Shown in pieces: positions 6,613 to 7,615 of a stretch of 7,615 nucleotides of DNA. The position numbers and the translations under genes were made by a program. Numbering within the stretch: position 1 is the first letter of the stretch; every line of letters begins with the position of its first letter. The stretch is from positions 14,514-22,128 of the forward strand of contig DYJB01000025.1 of NCBI GenBank assembly GCA_020723365.1, written 5' to 3'. Under the pieces are notes generated by a model. That model was not told where the DNA came from, made no database searches, and worked only from the letters and a program-made list of their open reading frames with translations. Origin of the DNA: Candidatus Aquidulcis sp. GTDB lineage: Bacteria > Chloroflexota > Anaerolineae > Anaerolineales > E44-bin32.

Positions 6613-6635
6613 TGTGCATCCGAGCGAGGCCGTGC

Positions 6636-7615
6636 ATGCCGATCATCCCGTCCGTCAAGGGAACGCGCGACTTCTACCCCGAGGATCTGGCGCTGCGCCG
6701 ATGGCTCTACGAGCACATCCGCGCCGTCTCGGAGAGCTACGGCTACCAGGAATACGACGGTCCGTTCATTGAGCGCATGGAGCTGTACGCCGCCAAGTCC
6801 GGCGAGGAGTTGGTGAAGGAGCAGTCCTTCGTCTTCGCGGATCGAGGGGGCGACCTGGTGGCCCTGCGACCCGAATTGACCCTCAGCCTGGCGCGCATGG
6901 TTGCCCAGCGAAGCGGGAGCCTGACGCAACCGATCCGCTGGTGGTCGTTTGGCCCGTTCTGGCGCTACGAGCGGCCTCAGAAGGGCCGGACGCGCGAGTT
7001 CTTCCAGTGGAACATCGACCTCATCGGCGTCGAGTCGCCGCAAGCCGACGCCGAGATCGCCTCCATCGGCGCCCGGCTCTTCCAGTCGCTCGGACTCGGC
7101 CCCCAGGCAATCCAAATCCTGGTCAACGACCGCCGGCTGGCGGAGCGCCACCTCGACGGCATGGGGATCAACCCAGCCCTTCGACCGGCCGTGTTCCGGC
7201 TCATCGATCGTCGCGAGAAGCTCAGCCCGTCCGCCTGGTCGGCCTACGCGCTGGAGGTCGGGCTCACCTCCCAGCAGCTTCAAGCCTTGCGCGGCATGCT
7301 GGAAGACCGCGAGGCCTGGAAGGAGTCTGCTGAGCTGGGCGCATTCTTCGAAGCCGCATCCGACCTCGGCGTCGCCGAGTACCTGGCGTACGACCCGACC
7401 GTCATCCGAGGCCTCGACTACTATACCGGCATCGTGTTCGAGGCCCGCGATACGGCCGGCCAGCATCGCGCCGTCCTGGGGGGCGGGCGCTACGACAACC
7501 TGGTGGCGGATGTGGGCGGCGACCGCATACCGGGGACAGGCTTCGCCATGGGCGATGTCGTCGCCGGGCTGGTCCTTGAGGCGGCAGGTGCACGACCGAA
7601 ACTTCGCCCCCGCCC
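6636..7615 (+). CDS. hisS: Histidine-tRNA ligase (3' end cut off by window edge)
   Basis: HisRS charges tRNA(His) with histidine in the cytoplasm using ATP; it is a class IIa synthetase. The window holds 326 residues of a usual ~420-430. Landmarks in order: VKGTRDFYPED (7-17) typical of the HisRS N-terminus, LRPELT (77-82), the motif 2 loop FWRYERPQKGRTREFFQ (108-124), the histidine-binding RGLDYYTG (258-265), GGGRYD (282-287) and motif 3 GTGFAMGDVV (300-309). In motif 3 the usual ER pair after GFAMG is replaced by Asp-Val-Val, a variant form of the family as far as I recall. The anticodon-binding domain lies beyond the edge. The ATG at 6636 has GAGG 6 bases upstream and is preceded by its own promoter and structured leader. 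HisZ is a less likely reading because both histidine-binding motifs are intact. Confidence 0.95.
   Translation, partial: MPIIPSVKGTRDFYPEDLALRRWLYEHIRAVSESYGYQEYDGPFIERMELYAAKSGEELVKEQSFVFADRGGDLVALRPELTLSLARMVAQRSGSLTQPIRWWSFGPFWRYERPQKGRTREFFQWNIDLIGVESPQADAEIASIGARLFQSLGLGPQAIQILVNDRRLAERHLDGMGINPALRPAVFRLIDRREKLSPSAWSAYALEVGLTSQQLQALRGMLEDREAWKESAELGAFFEAASDLGVAEYLAYDPTVIRGLDYYTGIVFEARDTAGQHRAVLGGGRYDNLVADVGGDRIPGTGFAMGDVVAGLVLEAAGARPKLRPR

Noticed and set aside
6507..6635. T-box riboswitch upstream of hisS
   Set aside because: No T-box consensus or terminator/antiterminator pair is present; only the hairpins are seen.
6564..7466. 300-residue minus-strand open frame opposite hisS
   Set aside because: hisS on the plus strand has all family motifs; the antisense frame is a GC-rich shadow.

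Overview
This window is a GC-rich (Sec-using) bacterial chromosome segment with densely packed genes. It has frequent GTG starts, ATGA/GTGA stop-start overlaps and almost no spacer. The gene styles resemble those of Chloroflexota-like lineages, but this placement is an impression and no marker here fixes the phylum.

Layout. From about 5931 down to 1, five genes run on the minus strand as one probable transcript: (1) a 523-residue multi-pass protein distantly related to the NuoL/NuoM/HyfB proton-channel subunits; (2) a 200-residue membrane protein that best resembles HyfE/NuoK; (3) a 456-residue NuoN/HyfF-like protein; (4) a 395-residue coiled-coil protein with no proline and no cysteine; (5) selB, the selenocysteine-specific elongation factor, cut by the left edge of the window. 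Genes 1-3 are joined by 4-base overlaps. A 38-base gap precedes gene 4. selB starts 2 bases after the stop of gene 4, and its ribosome-binding site lies inside the Arg tail of gene 4. On the plus strand, a small stand-alone MOSC-domain protein (6024-6458) diverges from the membrane operon across 92 bases. It is followed by hisS (6636 to the right edge, truncated), which has its own extended -10 promoter and a roughly 120-base structured leader.

How the parts may work together. Genes 1-3 look like the membrane arm of a complex I or group-4 hydrogenase type enzyme, but no catalytic subunit (NuoBCD-like, hydrogenase large or small subunit, NuoH/HyfC) is present here. Their key channel lysines are missing or replaced by Arg, and lysine is almost absent from all three proteins (1 in 1179 residues). 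This orphan, lysine-free antiporter-like module is the most unusual item in the window. It shares a probable transcript with selB and lies next to a molybdenum-cofactor-related fold (MOSC), which loosely recalls formate dehydrogenase/hydrogenlyase biology. That link is inference only. hisS is ordinary housekeeping with a possibly regulatory leader. No tRNA, IS element, CRISPR array or clear rho-independent terminator was seen, and no stretch over 300 bases lacks a gene.
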